Part shown: one piece after another, positions 7,548-16,348 of the stretch
How the letters are laid out: every line of letters starts with the position of its first letter
Numbering within the stretch: position 1 is the first letter of the stretch
Assembly (NCBI GenBank): GCA_016792865.1
Contig: JAEUMJ010000022.1
Coordinates: forward strand, 1 to 44,227
Origin: Hyphomicrobiales bacterium
GTDB taxonomy: Bacteria; Pseudomonadota; Alphaproteobacteria; Rhizobiales; Aestuariivirgaceae
Direction: 5' to 3'
DNA length: 44,227 nt
Position numbers and translations under genes: made by a program
The notes under the pieces: model-generated
The model's database searches: none
The model's input: only the letters and a program-made list of their open reading frames with translations
Told to the model about the DNA's origin: nothing

Positions 7548-8584
7548 TGGTCGCCCTCCAGCGGCAACACACCCTGCGTGATCTCCGGCCGGTTCGGCAC
7601 GGCAAGGCCCAGATGCCTGAAAGCATGGTGGGTGAGAAGCCGTCCGCGCGGGGTGCGGTTCAGGAAGCCCAGTTGCAGGAGGTATGGCTCCACCACATCC
7701 TCCAGCGCGTCGCGCCCTTCCGAGAGGGAAGCGGCAATCGTATCGATCCCGACCGGTCCTCCGCCAAAATTGAGGGCGATGCAGGTGAGATAGCGATGAT
7801 CCAGCGCATCCAGGCCCGCATGATCGACATCGAGGGCGCGCAGCGCCCGGTCAGCCGCAGCCGCATCGACCTTGGCCTGCCCGCCCACCATCGCAAAGTC
7901 GCGGACACGCCGCAGCAGGCGACCGGCGATGCGCGGCGTGCCACGGGAGCGTCGCGCGATTTCGCGGGCACCATCCTCGCCCAGCGGCAGTGAGAGGATG
8001 CGCGCGCCGCGCCGCACGATGTCGAGAAGCTCTGCCTCGCCATAGAATTCCAGGCGGATGGGAATTCCGAAACGGTCGCGCAGGGGCGTCGTCAGGAGGC
8101 CGGTGCGCGTGGTCGCTCCGACAAGGGTGAATTTCGCAAGGTCGATCTTCACGCTGCGGGCAGCCGGTCCTTCGCCGATGATGAGGTCGAGCTGGAAATC
8201 TTCCATCGCGGGATAAAGGACTTCCTCCACCGCCGGATTGAGCCGGTGAATCTCGTCGATGAAAAGCACGTCGCGCTCTTCGAGATTGGTGAGGATCGCC
8301 GCGAGGTCGCCCGCCTTGGCTATGACGGGGCCGGAGGTGGAGCGGAAGTTGACGCCCATCTCGCGGGCCATGATCTGCGCCAGCGTGGTTTTTCCCAGCC
8401 CCGGCGGTCCGGCAAAGAGCACATGGTCCAGCGCCTCGCCCCGCGCCTTCGCGGCCTCGATGAAAACCTTGAGGTTGGCCTTCTGCTTCGTCTGGCCGAT
8501 GAATTCGTCCAGCTTCTGCGGGCGCAGGTGGGTTTCGAGGGTATCCTCGGTGCCTTTCTCGGTGTTCAGGACAGTGCGGGTCAT
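7544..8584 (-). CDS. ruvB: Holliday junction branch migration ATPase RuvB
   Basis: AAA+ motor that, with RuvA, drives branch migration of Holliday junctions. It has 346 residues with Walker [14 protein letters not shown] (about 58-70), Walker [10 protein letters not shown], sensor GATTRTG, and a C-terminal winged helix with the DNA-contacting [10 protein letters not shown] segment. ruvA, ruvB and ybgC are joined by 4-nt overlaps, so they are one transcription unit. Confidence 0.97.
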   Translation of the reverse strand: MTRTVLNTEKGTEDTLETHLRPQKLDEFIGQTKQKANLKVFIEAAKARGEALDHVLFAGPPGLGKTTLAQIMAREMGVNFRSTSGPVIAKAGDLAAILTNLEERDVLFIDEIHRLNPAVEEVLYPAMEDFQLDLIIGEGPAARSVKIDLAKFTLVGATTRTGLLTTPLRDRFGIPIRLEFYGEAELLDIVRRGARILSLPLGEDGAREIARRSRGTPRIAGRLLRRVRDFAMVGGQAKVDAAAADRALRALDVDHAGLDALDHRYLTCIALNFGGGPVGIDTIAASLSEGRDALEDVVEPYLLQLGFLNRTPRGRLLTHHAFRHLGLAVPNRPEITQGVLPLEGDQ

Positions 8585-9198
8585 CCCAGCGCAAGCTCCT
8601 TCAGCGCGAGGCGGATCAATTTCTCCGTAGGCTGATCATCTCCCGCCTTCCTGAGCGCAGCCGATACGGCCTGGGCCGCCTGCGACTGGCCGTAGCCCAG
8701 ATTGACCAGCGCCGACACCGCATCCGTGACGGCGGACGATCCCGGCGCCGCCAGCCCGGCTGCAACCTGCGTCAGCCCGATGTCGGCAGCGGTATAGGCC
8801 GGCGCCTTGTCCTTGAGTTCGAGCACGATGCGCTCCGCCAGCTTCTTGCCCACGCCATTGGCACGCCCGATCATGGCCTTGTCCTGCAAGGCTATGGCAG
8901 AGGCAAGTTCGCCCGGCCCCATGACGGAGAGGATGGCCAGCGCCACCCGTGCGCCCACCCCCTGCACCGTTTGCAGAAGCCTGAACCATTCCTTTTCCAG
9001 ATGCGTGGCAAAGCCCACGAGGCGGATGGAATCCTGGCTGACCAGCATGTCCGTGTGCAGTTCGCAGGCTTCGTTCACGCCCGGCAATGCAGCGAGCGTC
9101 TTCGACGAACACGAGACGAAATAGACAACCCCGTTCACGTCCACCATCGCCCAGTCCGGCCCGGTGGAGTCGACGCGGCCCTTGAGTTTTCCTATCAT
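8581..9198 (-). CDS. ruvA: Holliday junction branch migration protein RuvA
   Basis: Tetrameric Holliday-junction-binding protein that loads RuvB. In 205 residues the N-terminal OB fold begins [11 protein letters not shown]; two helix-hairpin-helix motifs are visible ([13 protein letters not shown] and [16 protein letters not shown]); a C-terminal UBA-like domain III (about 155-205) follows an Ala/Gly linker. It overlaps ruvB by 4 nt (ATGA). 166 nt separate it from ruvC, and that gap begins with a LexA-type box. Confidence 0.97.
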   Translation of the reverse strand: MIGKLKGRVDSTGPDWAMVDVNGVVYFVSCSSKTLAALPGVNEACELHTDMLVSQDSIRLVGFATHLEKEWFRLLQTVQGVGARVALAILSVMGPGELASAIALQDKAMIGRANGVGKKLAERIVLELKDKAPAYTAADIGLTQVAAGLAAPGSSAVTDAVSALVNLGYGQSQAAQAVSAALRKAGDDQPTEKLIRLALKELALG

Positions 9199-9357
9199 GC
9201 AACTGCCTTCATGGATGTGTCCGGTGCGATCACTTTGCCAACCGGAAAACAGGCTTGAACGCGGGCACCGTCCCGGCGAGGGAAGATGACCTGACCTTTC
9301 GATGCAACATGCATGGCAATACCCGGCCCCGGAACGGCGATAGTCTCATGGTGATGA

Positions 9358-9372
9358 GAACAAGTCAAGAAC
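9358..9372 (-). promoter_or_regulatory. Putative LexA (SOS) box upstream of ruvAB
   Basis: Read on the minus strand the text is GTTC-TTGACTT-GTTC, an exact match to the alphaproteobacterial LexA direct repeat GTTC-N7-GTTC. The spacer itself supplies a -35-like TTGACT; 17 nt on is a weak -10-like GACTAT. The box overlaps the ruvC stop codon and lies about 160 nt upstream of ruvA, so it would put ruvA-ruvB-ybgC but not ruvC under SOS control. Eight fixed bases alone would match about once by chance in a window this size; the position gives it weight. Confidence 0.55.
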
Positions 9373-9868
9373 GCGCCAATGCCGCGGCAAGCGTCCGCGC
9401 ACCCCTGTGATGGGCATGGCAGATGGCGATGGCGAGTGCATCGGTGGAGTCGGCCGTTCGCATGGCGGCTTTCGGAAGCAGCAGCTTCACCATGTGCTTC
9501 ACCTGGACTTTCTCGGCATGCCCTGCGCCCACCACAGATTTCTTCACGGTGTTCGGCGCATATTCGGCAACCGGAATCTGCAATGAAGCCGGAGCCAGCA
9601 TCACCGCTCCGCGCGCCTGCCCCAGCTTCAGCGTGGCACGAGCATCGGTGTTGACGAAGGTTTCCTCGATGGCGGCTTCATCCGGGTGGAAGTCATGCAG
9701 CACGCCCAGCACCTGCGTGAAGATCTGGTGGAGGCGGGTCGCCAGCGGCGCATCGGCTTCGGAATGGACGGCGCCATCTGCCACATAGGAGAGGCGTGAC
9801 CCTTCCGCTTCGATGATCCCCCAGCCCGTGTTGCGCAGGCCCGGATCAAGTCCGATGATTCTCACCAT
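9365..9868 (-). CDS. ruvC: Crossover junction endodeoxyribonuclease RuvC
   Basis: Holliday-junction resolvase. In 167 residues all four acidic catalytic positions are present: D8 in [14 protein letters not shown], the Glu pair at 68-69 in AIEETF, and D140 and D143 in [16 protein letters not shown]. It starts 11 nt after the acetamidase stop. The next codon is GTG, so a one-residue alternative start exists. No clear Shine-Dalgarno is seen, which suggests coupling to the upstream gene. Confidence 0.96.
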   Translation of the reverse strand: MVRIIGLDPGLRNTGWGIIEAEGSRLSYVADGAVHSEADAPLATRLHQIFTQVLGVLHDFHPDEAAIEETFVNTDARATLKLGQARGAVMLAPASLQIPVAEYAPNTVKKSVVGAGHAEKVQVKHMVKLLLPKAAMRTADSTDALAIAICHAHHRGARTLAAALARS

Positions 9869-9879
9869 GGGCGGAGAGC

Positions 9880-10803
9880 TTAGCCCCGGCGCACGAAAGC
9901 CGCGAGGACTTGCTTGTCGAGGCGACAGGCCACCGAATAGGCCGGATTGAAGACGTTCGCCACATCATAGCGCACATGCATGCCGAGGAGGTGCGAGGCG
10001 GCAGCGTCGTCCAGTCCGAAATCCTGCCGGAGCCAATCCAGCATTTCCGAGGTGGCGTGTTGCAGCGCCTGCTCAAGCGGACGGGCATTGCCCACGGTGA
10101 AGATCGTTTCCGCATCTTCGCCGCGCGGCCAGTTGATCGCATGGCCCTTCTTCACCTCTATGCTGAATTCCACCTCGGCAGAGGTTTCGATTCCGGTGCC
10201 CGCGATCTCGCCATCCCCCTGTGCCGCATGGGCGTCGCCCAGGCAGAACAACGCACCCTCCACCGCGACGGGGAAATAGGCTGTGGCGCCCTCGCCGAAG
10301 CGATTGTAATCCATGTTGCCGCCGTGATGGCCGCTGGTCGCCGTGGAGATGAACTCTCCTCCTGCGGGGGCCACGCCAAAGCATCCGAGCATGGGCTTCA
10401 GCGGCACGGACCATTCCCGCAATGCTGCCGGCGGGTTGTCGAGCCGGATGATCCCGGCGTTGTCTTCGATGCTCCAGAAGATCTTCTCGCGTGCGGGCAT
10501 GTCGCGCACCCTCGACGGATCGACAACGTTCCAGGCAAGGCCCTGCCGCGTCCAGCCCATGCGGCGGTTCATGCGGATGCGCCTGATCGTGACCGCGAGG
10601 GTGTCGCCGGGGCCCGCCCCTTCGACGAAGAACGGCCCGGTCATCGGATTGGTGTCGCCGCCCCTGTGCACGTTCTCATGATCGAAACCGTGGGCATCGA
10701 CCGTCGTGGTCACCACGGTATCGCCGCCCGCGATCCGCAACACCGGAGCATGTGCGCCGAGCGTGGCGTGATAACGTTGCGGGGCAAAGCGGTGCGTGGT
10801 CAT
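9880..10803 (-). CDS. Acetamidase/formamidase family protein
   Basis: Member of the FmdA/AmdA family, zinc-type amidases that release ammonia from formamide, acetamide or related small amides. The 307-residue product shows family landmarks: [59 protein letters not shown] and [19 protein letters not shown], and a C-terminal segment with [17 protein letters not shown]. Substrate cannot be told from sequence. It overlaps the yebC stop by 1 nt (TGATG) and lies between yebC and ruvC, a pair adjacent in many bacteria, so it is an extra member of a conserved run. Confidence 0.9.
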   Translation of the reverse strand: MTTHRFAPQRYHATLGAHAPVLRIAGGDTVVTTTVDAHGFDHENVHRGGDTNPMTGPFFVEGAGPGDTLAVTIRRIRMNRRMGWTRQGLAWNVVDPSRVRDMPAREKIFWSIEDNAGIIRLDNPPAALREWSVPLKPMLGCFGVAPAGGEFISTATSGHHGGNMDYNRFGEGATAYFPVAVEGALFCLGDAHAAQGDGEIAGTGIETSAEVEFSIEVKKGHAINWPRGEDAETIFTVGNARPLEQALQHATSEMLDWLRQDFGLDDAAASHLLGMHVRYDVANVFNPAYSVACRLDKQVLAAFVRRG

Positions 10804-11546
10804 CAGGCGTTCAGCTTTTCCATCACGTCGTCGGGAATGTCGGCGTTGGAGAACACCACCTGCACGTCATCGTCCTCGTCGAGCGCATCGACGAGCTTCA
10901 TCAGCGTTTCCGCCTTCTCGAAATCGAGCGGCGACATGACGTTCGGCTTCCACACGATCTTCACCGACTCAGCGTCGCCGAACTTCGCGGCAAGGGCGGC
11001 CGACACTTCGCCGATCGATTCAAAGGTGCAGGTGATGGTGTGAACATCCTCGCTGGCAGCATCATCCGCGCCCGCGTCGATGGCCGCCTCAAGCATGGCA
11101 TCGGCTGACGCCTTGGCCTTGAGATAGATGATCTCGCCGACACGGCTGAACATGAAGGACACCGAACCGGATTCACCCATGTTGCCGCCGTACTTGGTGA
11201 AGAGCGAGCGCACATTGGAGGCGGTGCGGTTACGGTTGTCGGTCAGCGCCTCCACGATCACGGCCACGCCGCCCGGCCCGTAGCCTTCATAGCGCACATT
11301 GTCGAAGCTCTCGCCTTCATTGCCCTGCGCCTTCTTGATGGCGCGTTCGATGTTGTCCTTGGGCATGCTTTCGGCGCGGGCGTTCTGGATGGCGAGGCGA
11401 AGGCGGGCATTGGCCGACGGGTCAGGCAGGCCGGCCTTGGCGGCCACGGTGATTTCACGCGAGAGCTTTGAGAAGATCTTCGCCCGCTGCGCGTCCTGCT
11501 TGCCCTTGCGGTGCATGATGTTCTTGAATTGTGAATGCCCTGCCAT
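10803..11546 (-). CDS. yebC: YebC/PmpR family regulatory protein
   Basis: Conserved cytoplasmic protein of the TACO1/YebC family; members are described as transcription regulators or as helping ribosomes through poly-proline stretches. The start at 11546 gives the family N-terminus [20 protein letters not shown] with GAGG five nt upstream; the frame stays open further upstream but without conserved sequence. The 247-residue length is normal. Motifs: [23 protein letters not shown] and, at the C-terminus, acidic [19 protein letters not shown]. Head of the yebC-acetamidase-ruvC run. Confidence 0.96.
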   Translation of the reverse strand: MAGHSQFKNIMHRKGKQDAQRAKIFSKLSREITVAAKAGLPDPSANARLRLAIQNARAESMPKDNIERAIKKAQGNEGESFDNVRYEGYGPGGVAVIVEALTDNRNRTASNVRSLFTKYGGNMGESGSVSFMFSRVGEIIYLKAKASADAMLEAAIDAGADDAASEDVHTITCTFESIGEVSAALAAKFGDAESVKIVWKPNVMSPLDFEKAETLMKLVDALDEDDDVQVVFSNADIPDDVMEKLNA

Positions 11547-11636
11547 TTCATCCTCGAATTGCGGCTGGCCTGCCCGGTGCAGGCCGAAGTCCTGCGCCCT
11601 ATAGCCAAGTCCGCACCAGTCCGACAAGCCGCCCGC

Positions 11637-11651
11637 TTAACCGCGCTTTAA
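11637..11651. promoter_or_regulatory. CtrA-type site TTAA-N7-TTAA
   Basis: An exact TTAA-CCGCGCT-TTAA, each half followed by C as in the best CtrA sites. It lies 53 nt upstream of the small gene at 11705 and 90 nt upstream of the divergent yebC start. In GC-rich DNA this pattern should be rare by chance. Which gene it serves is inferred from distance. Confidence 0.5.
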
Positions 11652-11704
11652 CGCTGTTCGTTCACGATGCGAGGCCTGTTTGTGAGTTTGTGGAGTTCAG
11701 AGTC

Positions 11705-12022
11705 ATGGGAATGTCGGTCAAACCGGCTATCGAGGCCTTTTCGTTCGGCGGCGAATCCGCCGGTGTTGCAGGCGCGGCAGCTCTGAGAAAGGTCAAATCC
11801 TTGGCTGAATCAGCTCCACAAGGCAGGCTTTTTGCAGCAATTTCCACGCTGTCCGACACCAGCGCCGCTGCCGCCGAAGCCTTTGAAGCCGCTGGCCTTG
11901 CCGAACTTCGCGCCGCCTCCGATCATCATCTCGCCCGCGGCAACCGCATCTCGTCGCGCCTGCGCGAGGCCCTGGGGGCTGACGAGGCCACGCCGCTGCC
12001 GGCCTTCATCCGCAAGCGCTGA
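11705..12022 (+). CDS. Hypothetical protein, small and Ala-rich
   Basis: No family is recognised. The likely start is the ATG at 11705 (or 11711), about ten nt after GTGGAG; the frame stays open upstream but reads through the divergent promoter region. It has 105 residues, about 30 percent Ala/Ser, no signal peptide or membrane segment, probably helical, ending in basic LPAFIRKR. Third-position GC is high in the second half and weaker in the first, so coding is probable but not certain. A CtrA-type site upstream supports a real transcript. It lies in the same direction as the DUF1194 gene 67 nt downstream. Confidence 0.5.
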   Translation: MGMSVKPAIEAFSFGGESAGVAGAAALRKVKSLAESAPQGRLFAAISTLSDTSAAAAEAFEAAGLAELRAASDHHLARGNRISSRLREALGADEATPLPAFIRKR

Positions 12023-12089
12023 CAATTAACCCTATCGACAGGTGCTGAACCTGGGTTAGCTTCGTCCTTCGGGATGAGAGGAGCGACCC

Positions 12090-12776
12090 ATGCGCGGCAC
12101 CTTTCTTTTGGTCCTTGTGCTGCTCCTTCTTGCTGCACTCCTGCCACTGCGCGCCGAAACCCGCGCCGTCGATCTGGCACTGGTTCTCGCCATGGATATC
12201 TCCGCCAGCATTGATGCGGATGAACACTCCCTGCAGATGGCCGGACTTGCCGCTGCCCTGCAAAGCCCTGAGGTGCGCGAGGCCATTCAATCCGGTCCGC
12301 ACCGGCGCATCGCCATTGCCGTCACGCAATGGTCGGGCCTTCGCGTCCAGCGCCTCGTGGTGCCCTGGACGGTGGTGGACAGCGACGAGAGCGCGCGGCG
12401 GCTGGCTCTGCGCGTGCTTAAGGCGCCCCGCGCCGATCCCGGCGGCGGCACCTCCATTTCGCTTGCACTGGAACACGCGATCAGGCTCTTTGCCTCGGCG
12501 CCGCATGCCAGCCGCCGCGTGATCGATCTCTCGACCGATGGCATCAACAACATCGGCCCGCCCCTCGAAGAGGTCCGCCGTCTCCTGAAACGCGAACAGA
12601 TCACCGTCAACGGCCTTGCCATTTCCAACGAATGGCCACGCCTGCAAGACTATCTGGACGAACGGGTGATCACCGGAACCGCCGCCTTCAGCATCCGCGC
12701 CTCGGGCTTTCCCGACTTCGAGGACACCATGCGCACGAAACTCCTGCGCGAGATCAGCGGCCCCGGATTGAGCTAG
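12090..12776 (+). CDS. DUF1194 family secreted protein with von Willebrand A-like fold (copy 1)
   Basis: Members are exported proteins with a metal-ion-dependent adhesion (MIDAS) motif but no assigned function. The start at 12090 has AGAGGAG seven nt upstream. In 228 residues there is a signal peptide (about 1-23), MIDAS DISAS at 36-40, AVTQWSG, a Gly-rich GGGTSISLALEHAI providing a second metal-site threonine, then RRVIDLSTDGINNIG and a C-terminal helix. A paralogue of exactly the same length lies at 22752-23438. Its stop shares the bases CTAG with the convergent permease gene. Confidence 0.85.
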   Translation: MRGTFLLVLVLLLLAALLPLRAETRAVDLALVLAMDISASIDADEHSLQMAGLAAALQSPEVREAIQSGPHRRIAIAVTQWSGLRVQRLVVPWTVVDSDESARRLALRVLKAPRADPGGGTSISLALEHAIRLFASAPHASRRVIDLSTDGINNIGPPLEEVRRLLKREQITVNGLAISNEWPRLQDYLDERVITGTAAFSIRASGFPDFEDTMRTKLLREISGPGLS

Positions 12777-13600
12777 CTGCGAATGCCGCGCAGGCGTTCG
12801 CTGCGCCGGCGCAGAAGCTCAACGGTCACCAGCATCAGGGTCGAAAGGATGATCAGCACCGTTGCCGCCGCAGTGATGGTGGGAGAGATCTGCTCGCGGA
12901 TGCCGGAGAACATCTGGCGCGGAAGCGTGCGTTGCTCGGGACCGGCGATGAAGATGACCGCAATCACTTCGTCAAAGGACGTGCCAAAGGCAAAAAGCGC
13001 GCCCGAGATCATCCCCGGCAGGATGAGCGGCATGACCACACGGAAGAACACGGTCGATGGCGATGCGCCCAGGCTCTCGCCCGCCCGCATCAAGGTGCGG
13101 TCGAAGGACGACAGCGTTGCCGTGACCGTGATCACCACGAAGGGTGTCGCCAGAGCCGTATGTGCCAGCACCAGGCCGGGCAAGGTGCCGAGCAGGTTCA
13201 GCTTCGCATAGAAGAAGAACATGCCCAGCGCCGAGATGATGATGGGGACGATCATCGGCGATATCAGAACCGCCATGATCGTGGCCCGGAACGGCAGGTT
13301 GCCACGCGCAAGGCCGAGGGCAGCCAGGGTTCCAAGCGTGGTCGAGAGGATTGTGGTCAGGATGGCGAGAATGCCCGACAGCCACAGCGCGCTTTGCCAG
13401 CGCGGATTGAAGAAGAAGTCCTCATACCAGCGCAGCGAAAAGCCGGGCATCGGATAGCTGAAGAACATGTCGGAATTGAACGACAGCGGCATGATCGCGA
13501 GAATGGGCGAGATCAGGAACAGCAGCACCAGCCCGACAAAGACCCGAAGTCCGTAGTAGGCGAATTTCTCTGATGGTGTGGCGTAGGCGGGTAGTGACAT
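12773..13600 (-). CDS. ABC transporter permease, PotC-like (polyamine/opine type)
   Basis: Inner-membrane subunit of an importer of the spermidine/putrescine family. It has 275 residues with about six membrane helices and the EAA-loop signature for ATPase contact (RAGESLGASPSTVFFRVVMP). Its start is 5 nt downstream of the stop of the PotB-like gene. Which solute is carried cannot be told. The stop codon is embedded in CTAG shared with the convergent DUF1194 gene, so there is no room for a terminator between them. Confidence 0.92.
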   Translation of the reverse strand: MSLPAYATPSEKFAYYGLRVFVGLVLLFLISPILAIMPLSFNSDMFFSYPMPGFSLRWYEDFFFNPRWQSALWLSGILAILTTILSTTLGTLAALGLARGNLPFRATIMAVLISPMIVPIIISALGMFFFYAKLNLLGTLPGLVLAHTALATPFVVITVTATLSSFDRTLMRAGESLGASPSTVFFRVVMPLILPGMISGALFAFGTSFDEVIAVIFIAGPEQRTLPRQMFSGIREQISPTITAAATVLIILSTLMLVTVELLRRRSERLRGIRS

Positions 13601-13604
13601 GGTT

Positions 13605-14891
13605 TCAGCCCAGCTTCATCCGGTCGATGCCGATCAGCTTGTTGTAGACGTAATAGAGGATCATCGTGGCAGTAAGCAGCACGGCACCGAGGGCCGAGGC
13701 CTTGCCCCAGTTGTTCTCCTGGGTCATCGCGATATCGATGAAGCCGGAGATCATGTTGTCGGCAGGTCCGCCCACGAGCGCGGGCGTGATGTAATAGCCG
13801 AGACAGAGAATGAAGGTCAGCAGGCAGCCAGCCGCCACGCCCGGCAGGGTCTGCGGAACATAGACGCGCCAGTAGGCATAGGCCGGCTTGGCACCCAGCG
13901 ACCGCGCCGCACGCATGTAGGTGGGCGAAATCGTCTTCATCACCGAATAGATGGGAAGCAGCGTGAACGGCAACTGGATGTGCACCATGGCCAGCACCGT
14001 GGCGAAACGTGTCTTGAACAATTGCGGTTCGCCCGAGATCAGTCCGAGCGCATTCAACAGCCAGGTGATGCCCGAGATGTGCAGCAATTGCGACACCACT
14101 CCGCCGTCCTGCAGCAGGATGGACCATGCGGTCGTGCGCACCAGCAGCGACGTCCAGAACGGCAGCAGCACGAGGATCATCAGGATGCTCGCTGTCCTCT
14201 GCGGCACGGTTGCGAGGAGATAGGCAACGGGAAAGCCCATGATGAGCGTGAGCAGCGTCACCATGAACGAGATGCCCAGGGTGCGGAACAGGATATCGCG
14301 GTAGATCTTGCGGTTGTCTTCGACGCTGACCACCTTGCCATCCGCCGTCTGCTTCAGGTCAACCACATTCAGAAGGTAGAATGAGGTGTAGCTTGACGTG
14401 GCGCGCTTGATGACGGCCCAGGTTTCGGGATCGCCCCACACCGGATCGATGCCGATCACCGCTTCCTTCCATGGCCCTGCCTCAACCTTGTCGAGCTTGC
14501 GTGCCGTGACGGTGACTTTCGATTTCAGCGTCGGTACTTCGTAGTTCAGGCGCTTGCCGATCTGGGCCGAGGTCTTTGCCTTGTGGGCGGCCTTCATGTC
14601 GGCGGCGAAGGCCGCAAAGACGGCCTCGTCGGGAAGTTCCTTGCCGTCCCAGGTGGCAATGGCGGCCACTGTCTGCGGCATCTCGTTGTGAACGTCAGGA
14701 TCGTAGAATGCGTTCACCAGCATCGATGCGATGGGCACGAGAAAGCTGATGACGATGAAGAGAAAGAGCGGGGCAATGAGGGCGAGCGCCTTGAGTTGCG
14801 CCTGGCGCTGGGCCTGCGCCAATTTCTGCTTGAGTGGCGTGCCATCTGCGGCACGCATGATGTTGTCGGAGTTGATCGGTACGGAAGTCAT
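13605..14891 (-). CDS. ABC transporter permease, PotB-like, with large periplasmic insert
   Basis: Second inner-membrane subunit of the importer. At 428 residues it is well above the 280-300 usual for PotB. The excess is a stretch of about 125 residues (about 65-190) between the first two membrane helices, predicted to be periplasmic. The remaining membrane segments (about 200-420) include the EAA loop MRAARSLGAKPAYAYWRVYVP. Such inserts occur in some PotB-type permeases and may contact the binding protein. The start at 14891 is 107 nt from the binding-protein stop, with a strong hairpin in between. Confidence 0.92.
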   Translation of the reverse strand: MTSVPINSDNIMRAADGTPLKQKLAQAQRQAQLKALALIAPLFLFIVISFLVPIASMLVNAFYDPDVHNEMPQTVAAIATWDGKELPDEAVFAAFAADMKAAHKAKTSAQIGKRLNYEVPTLKSKVTVTARKLDKVEAGPWKEAVIGIDPVWGDPETWAVIKRATSSYTSFYLLNVVDLKQTADGKVVSVEDNRKIYRDILFRTLGISFMVTLLTLIMGFPVAYLLATVPQRTASILMILVLLPFWTSLLVRTTAWSILLQDGGVVSQLLHISGITWLLNALGLISGEPQLFKTRFATVLAMVHIQLPFTLLPIYSVMKTISPTYMRAARSLGAKPAYAYWRVYVPQTLPGVAAGCLLTFILCLGYYITPALVGGPADNMISGFIDIAMTQENNWGKASALGAVLLTATMILYYVYNKLIGIDRMKLG

Positions 14892-14947
14892 CTCGTCTCT
14901 GGCGCCTCTCGCCCGTGCAGCGGAGAATCAGCGGCTGCATCAGGCAT

Positions 14948-14973
14948 CTTCCCCCGCAAGAGCGCGGGGGAAG
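14948..14973 (-). promoter_or_regulatory. Perfect 10-bp hairpin between binding-protein and permease genes
   Basis: Arms CTTCCCCCGC and GCGGGGGAAG pair perfectly around a six-base loop. No T tract follows on the minus strand, so this fits an RNA-stabilising or partial-termination hairpin that leaves the binding-protein message more abundant than the permease message, as seen in other ABC operons. That role is inferred. Confidence 0.55.
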
Positions 14974-14998
14974 GCACTTGTGTTGATGTGGTTGCCGC

Positions 14999-16045
14999 TT
15001 ACTGCGACAGCCAGGCGTTGAAGCGTTCCTTCAGCTGGTCGCCGTTGTCGGCCCAGAACTGCGTATCGAGGTTCCAGGCCGTCTTCAGGTTGTCAGGAGC
15101 GGTCGGAAGCGAAGGCAGGACCTTCGGGTTGACGTTCGGGATGGCGTCGGCATTGGCCGGGCCATAGGCGATGTACTTGGTCTGCTCGGCCTGGGGCACA
15201 GCACCCGAGGCGAAGGCGATGAAGCGATAGGCTTCGTCCATCTTGGGCGTGCCCTTGGCGATGGCCCAGAGATCCCAGTCAAGGGCCTGATGGTCCCAGA
15301 CGATCTTGAACGGCTTGCCGTCCTTGTCGATCGGGGTCTGCAGGCGGCCGTTCCAGGCGGAGGTCATGACGACCTGGCCGTCAGCAAGAAGCTGCGGGGC
15401 CTGGGCGCCGGCTTCCCACCAGATCACGTCCTTCTTGATGGTGTCGAGCTTCTTGAAGGCGCGGTCCACGCCTTCCGGGGTGCCGAGCACCTTGTAAACG
15501 TCGGCAGCGGGAACGCCGTCAGCGATCAGCGCCCATTCGAGGTTCACGGTGGGGTTCTTCTGCAGGCCGCGCTTGCCGGGGAACTTGGTGAGGTCGAAGA
15601 GGTCGGCGATCGTGGTCGGGCCGTCCTTGAGCTTCGAGGTGTCATAGCCGAACACCGTGCCGAACACGATGGTGGGCACCGAGCAATCCGACACGTCGGC
15701 GCCCAGCATCTTGGCCTTGTCCACGCCGAGCTTGGCCCAGTCGATCACTTCGAGAGCGCCTTCGGCGCAGCCCTGAAGGGCCGTCGCGGAGTCAACGTCG
15801 ATCACGTCCCAGGTGATGGCATTGGCTTCCACCATGGCCTTGATCTTGGCCACTTCGCCATTGTACTCGGCTTCCGTGATCTTGTTGCCGGCAGCGATGT
15901 AGGGCTTGTAGTAGGCTTCGCGCTGGGAGTCCTGGTAGGCGCCGCCCCACGACGTGATCGTGAGTTCGTCACCAGCACGGGCAACGCCCGTGAGTGCCGA
16001 TGTGGCGAGAACGCCGGCACCGAGAACAGTCAAAAACTTCTTCAT
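14999..16045 (-). CDS. ABC transporter substrate-binding protein, PotD-like
   Basis: Periplasmic binding protein of the PotD/extracellular solute-binding family 1 type. The start at 16045 follows GGAGG by six nt and gives 348 residues. A signal peptide ends near residue 24 (GVARA). The mature protein starts DELTITSWGGAYQDSQREAY, the usual opening of this family, and has VIDVDSATALQGCAEG, GTVFGYDTSKLKDGPTTIADLFD and VIWWEAGAQAPQLLADGQV. No ATPase gene is found next to the three transport genes, so the ATPase must be encoded elsewhere or shared. Ligand unknown; polyamine-like or opine-like is a family-level guess. Confidence 0.92.
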   Translation of the reverse strand: MKKFLTVLGAGVLATSALTGVARAGDELTITSWGGAYQDSQREAYYKPYIAAGNKITEAEYNGEVAKIKAMVEANAITWDVIDVDSATALQGCAEGALEVIDWAKLGVDKAKMLGADVSDCSVPTIVFGTVFGYDTSKLKDGPTTIADLFDLTKFPGKRGLQKNPTVNLEWALIADGVPAADVYKVLGTPEGVDRAFKKLDTIKKDVIWWEAGAQAPQLLADGQVVMTSAWNGRLQTPIDKDGKPFKIVWDHQALDWDLWAIAKGTPKMDEAYRFIAFASGAVPQAEQTKYIAYGPANADAIPNVNPKVLPSLPTAPDNLKTAWNLDTQFWADNGDQLKERFNAWLSQ

Positions 16046-16348
16046 GTCATTCCTCCAATGAGACCGGCGCACCGGCAATGAGCAAAATTCATGGGGAATG
16101 GACCGCCGGATGGACAGCGAGACTTTCGCCGCATGAACTTTCTGCAGCGCATATCCGTCGAAGTCCGACTATCGTGGTCACCTCCCCGATGACCCGTCCG
16201 AACCTCTCGTTCAAAGCACCTGAAGCAACCCTGTGCCTGGCACTTTATTTTCTTATGCGGGGCTCGTCGAAGCGAGAATGATAGCAACTGTGTGCGGCGC
16301 GTCATCACCTTTTTTGTCGCTGGAGCAACAAAATTGCCTCATGTCAGA
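16046..16348. other. Intergenic region upstream of the ABC importer
   Basis: About 300 nt without a convincing gene; short frames here lack codon bias. The stretch near 16240-16330 is AT-richer and should contain the importer promoter, but no clean -35/-10 pair or operator could be fixed. A short stem (TTGT/ACAA with GC pairs) near 16316-16333 lies just beyond the ymdB stop and lacks a T tract. Confidence 0.4.
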
